Origin: Scatophagus argus
Lineage: Eukaryota > Chordata > Actinopteri > Scatophagidae
Assembly (NCBI RefSeq): GCF_020382885.2
Contig: NC_058496.1
Location: forward strand, 3,774,501-3,838,500
DNA: 64,000 nt
Direction of reading: 5' to 3'
Positions 57,230 to 64,000 of the stretch are shown here, one piece after another. Positions within the stretch are counted from its first letter, which is position 1. Each line of letters starts with the position of its first letter. The position numbers and the translations under genes were made by a program. The notes beneath the pieces are model-generated. The model had not been told where the DNA came from. It saw nothing but the letters and a program-made list of their open reading frames with translations, and did no database searches.

Positions 57230-59074
57230 TTACAGAACATTGTCAAATTGCATTACATTTAGTGCAAATAATAACACTTCTGATGTACAACTTAGAAATA
57301 TACAAAGTGTGTAGATTATTGACAAAATATCAAAATTAAAAACACTAAATGCATTCTTCAGCTGACATCGCCTGTAGATCTAGCTCTTGTAATCATCAAC
57401 AAAACCATTATCCAGGTCCTTCCTCACCGCTGACCCCTTAGACCACAAAAAAAAAAAAAGTCTGATGGTGAATTTTCAACCACACAGATCTACTGATTGC
57501 AAAACTCCCAAATTTTGATGATATCAAACACAATCGAGAGTAAATTTAAATCTTTGAGGTAAGATGACGTGAAATGCTGACCCTTTCTTCCTTCCCCCAC
57601 CGCTTCCTTTCAGTGTTAATAAATGCACATCTGGTGGCTTTACAGTAGAGATAACCAGGACTTTTTTAAGGGTTCGTCCTGGTGTCTAAGGCATTCTGGG
57701 GGTAGTTTATCAGTCAAAGGGCAGGAGGCCACTGCACTGTAGTGTGGCATGTGAAATGTAATGTTAGAGTGTAACAGGAAGTGTAGGATGACTCAATGTT
57801 TTATAGCTTCTCTTTATCCTGTGCTGTAGCAGCAGGACTCATTAATAAACCTGGAAAACCCAAACGGACAGAAAGACAGACAGACATTTTTACTGCCTCG
57901 TCGGGGGATGAAAATGGTGAAGAATAACCTGTACAAACTAAAAAAAAAAAGAAGCATCCACTCATCCGGCAATGAAAGAGAGGAAGCTTTTTATGAGACA
58001 CTATAGCTGGCCATGTGCAGGTATCTGTCAGAAACCGTGTGCCACGTTGAGCTTAAAGACAGATACTTACTGACAACAGAGCTCCACTAAGCATCTACAG
58101 ACCACAGTCAATGATATCCCACTGATCAGTTCAACTGTGGCAGAAATATCATCCAGCGTGAGTTAATTAGACTTAGAAAATGCTCTTTACCTCCCACTTT
58201 TGGCGTCCTTGGCCCATTACTGTCAACAAATTCAAGCGTTTAACAGTCAATTCACATTTCTAACATTGGTGAGCTAACTGAAAACTTATTGTTTTCTCTG
58301 TACAATACATTGTGTCAATGGTGCTCTCCAGAAGCTACTTTATAACAATCTAGAAAGATAAAGGTTTCAAAGCTTTAGGCTCTGACCTCGCCCCCCGTCA
58401 TCACTAGAGGGACAGGAGAAGGCAAGAAAGAAGAGATCCTGTACTGCACCTCATCAATGCTTTTCCTGTCAATGTCTATTTTCCTCCCTCTCATGGTAGT
58501 TATTTTAGCAGCAGCAAAACAAGCAGCTGTAATACTAGTGATTAAAGCAAACCCAAAAAAAGTCAAGAAGTATGCAATCATAAGAAATGTACAAAACAAT
58601 TTACAAAAAAAGGCAAATAATCCATAACAATTGGAAAAACACTTAGGAAAGTTTTGATTTTACATACAAATGTAGCCATGACCAGCAGATGGTGTTAACG
58701 ACCATAAAATCAGCCTGTCCTCTACAAGCAGGGGTCCTGTGGGACGTCCTGGATGATATAGTGTCCTGCGTGTAGTAAGTCTGAAAACACATTCTGATTG
58801 GCAGGTGAATGGGTCATGTCGTCATCGAGAGCCTGTTCAATGCTGAACGATGTAGTTTGAAACAAGAAGGGAGATTTAAAGTCAAAATTAACAAAAGTGA
58901 ATTAATAACAGATTCAGTACATACGTGGGCTTTTTCGTGGTTCAGTTACAGTTAAAATCACTGCAAAGATATATCTCATTCATTAACCGTGTAACGAATG
59001 TTCTCCCTATCTGGTTAAATGCTCTCTGCGCTGTAGAACAGGTTGTGTTTGGACTCCTGGTTACCTCTTGATGC
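57230..59074 (-). other. cert1: cert1 3' UTR
   Basis: Non-coding sequence between the cert1 stop and the convergent gene end. A 74-codon minus-strand frame at 58375-58599 has no family resemblance. Short A-runs occur at 57449 and 57939. Confidence 0.45.
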
Positions 59075-63712
<4,638 letters not shown>

Positions 63713-63749
63713 CTGAACACACAGAGAGAGACAGAGAGGAACAGAGAGA

Positions 63750-63768
63750 GGGGGGGGGGGGGGGGGGG
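63750..63768. repeat. Poly(G)19 tract upstream of a cert1 acceptor
   Basis: Nineteen consecutive G on the plus strand, a C run in the cert1 transcript. With the adjoining CTCTCT sequence it forms a polypyrimidine stretch of more than 50 bases ending at the acceptor at 63713. The run length may be affected by sequencing error. Confidence 0.85.
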
Positions 63769-64000
63769 TTCAGCCATAAATAATAATGACAGTATGCAAG
63801 TGGAAACACCTTCAAGAAACACCTATTAAAAAATCTGCATCATTGGACTTAACTGAGATCTGCTAAGGCTCTACATTTAGACAATTCAGTGTTAGAGTCA
63901 GAAAACATTTCCACCCCAGTGACAATGTTCCTTTCATCAGATTACAGCTGACAGAGTTGCAAAAAAAGTGTAAGAAACGAGAGGTCCACATATCACAATC
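63769..64000 (-). other. cert1: cert1 intron, continues past the edge
   Basis: No exon or repeat was recognised in the last 230 bases. The next upstream cert1 exon lies outside the window. Confidence 0.6.

Noticed and set aside
58375..58599. 74-codon hydrophobic minus-strand frame in the cert1 3' UTR
   Set aside because: No family resemblance and no splice partner; it lies after the cert1 stop in a UTR.

Overview
The window is nuclear DNA of a ray-finned fish, most likely a percomorph teleost. Evidence: protein-coding genes are split by GT-AG introns, there is abundant (CA)n/(CT)n microsatellite DNA, and the interspersed repeats are fish-type (Tc1/mariner relics, L2-like LINE tails, short palindromic-ended MITEs of kinds common in percomorphs). 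No prokaryotic or organellar gene organisation is present. The species cannot be told from sequence alone.

Layout. 1-11 kb: no confident coding gene. It holds a homeodomain-site-rich candidate conserved element (about 1.14-1.74 kb), a possible minus-strand 3' UTR ending near 4.97 kb, and within that a strand-biased cluster of GTTAGT (= ACTAAC on the minus strand). 11.1-11.7 kb: a single-exon dual-specificity phosphatase of the DUSP18/21/14 group (+). 12.6-17.2 kb: tgoln2, the trans-Golgi network cargo protein (-), tail-to-tail with the phosphatase. 18.5-24.7 kb: a repeat-rich block around an unrecognised small type I membrane protein gene (+). This gene has all phase-1 internal introns, a recent tandem duplication of an exon pair, and a second copy of its terminal exon fused into an L2 LINE upstream. 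25.85-57.1 kb: pip5k1b (+), a type I phosphatidylinositol-4-phosphate 5-kinase, complete with 12 exons carrying sense codons plus a 13th coding segment holding only the stop codon, and probable non-coding 5' exons about 10 kb upstream. 57.2-64 kb: cert1 (-), the ceramide transfer protein, C-terminal half only; it runs off the right edge.

Functional reading. Three of the recognised genes serve Golgi and membrane-lipid biology: tgoln2 (TGN cargo), pip5k1b (PI(4,5)P2 synthesis) and cert1 (ER-to-Golgi ceramide transport). Their human counterparts lie on different chromosomes (2p11, 9q21, 5q13; DUSP18 on 22q12), so I treat the grouping as teleost-specific synteny and not as a functional cluster. 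Coding structures of tgoln2, pip5k1b and cert1 were assembled by eye from splice sites, reading phase and recognised family sequence; every junction listed keeps frame. The unrecognised membrane gene at 21.3-23.8 kb is the best candidate for something undescribed.
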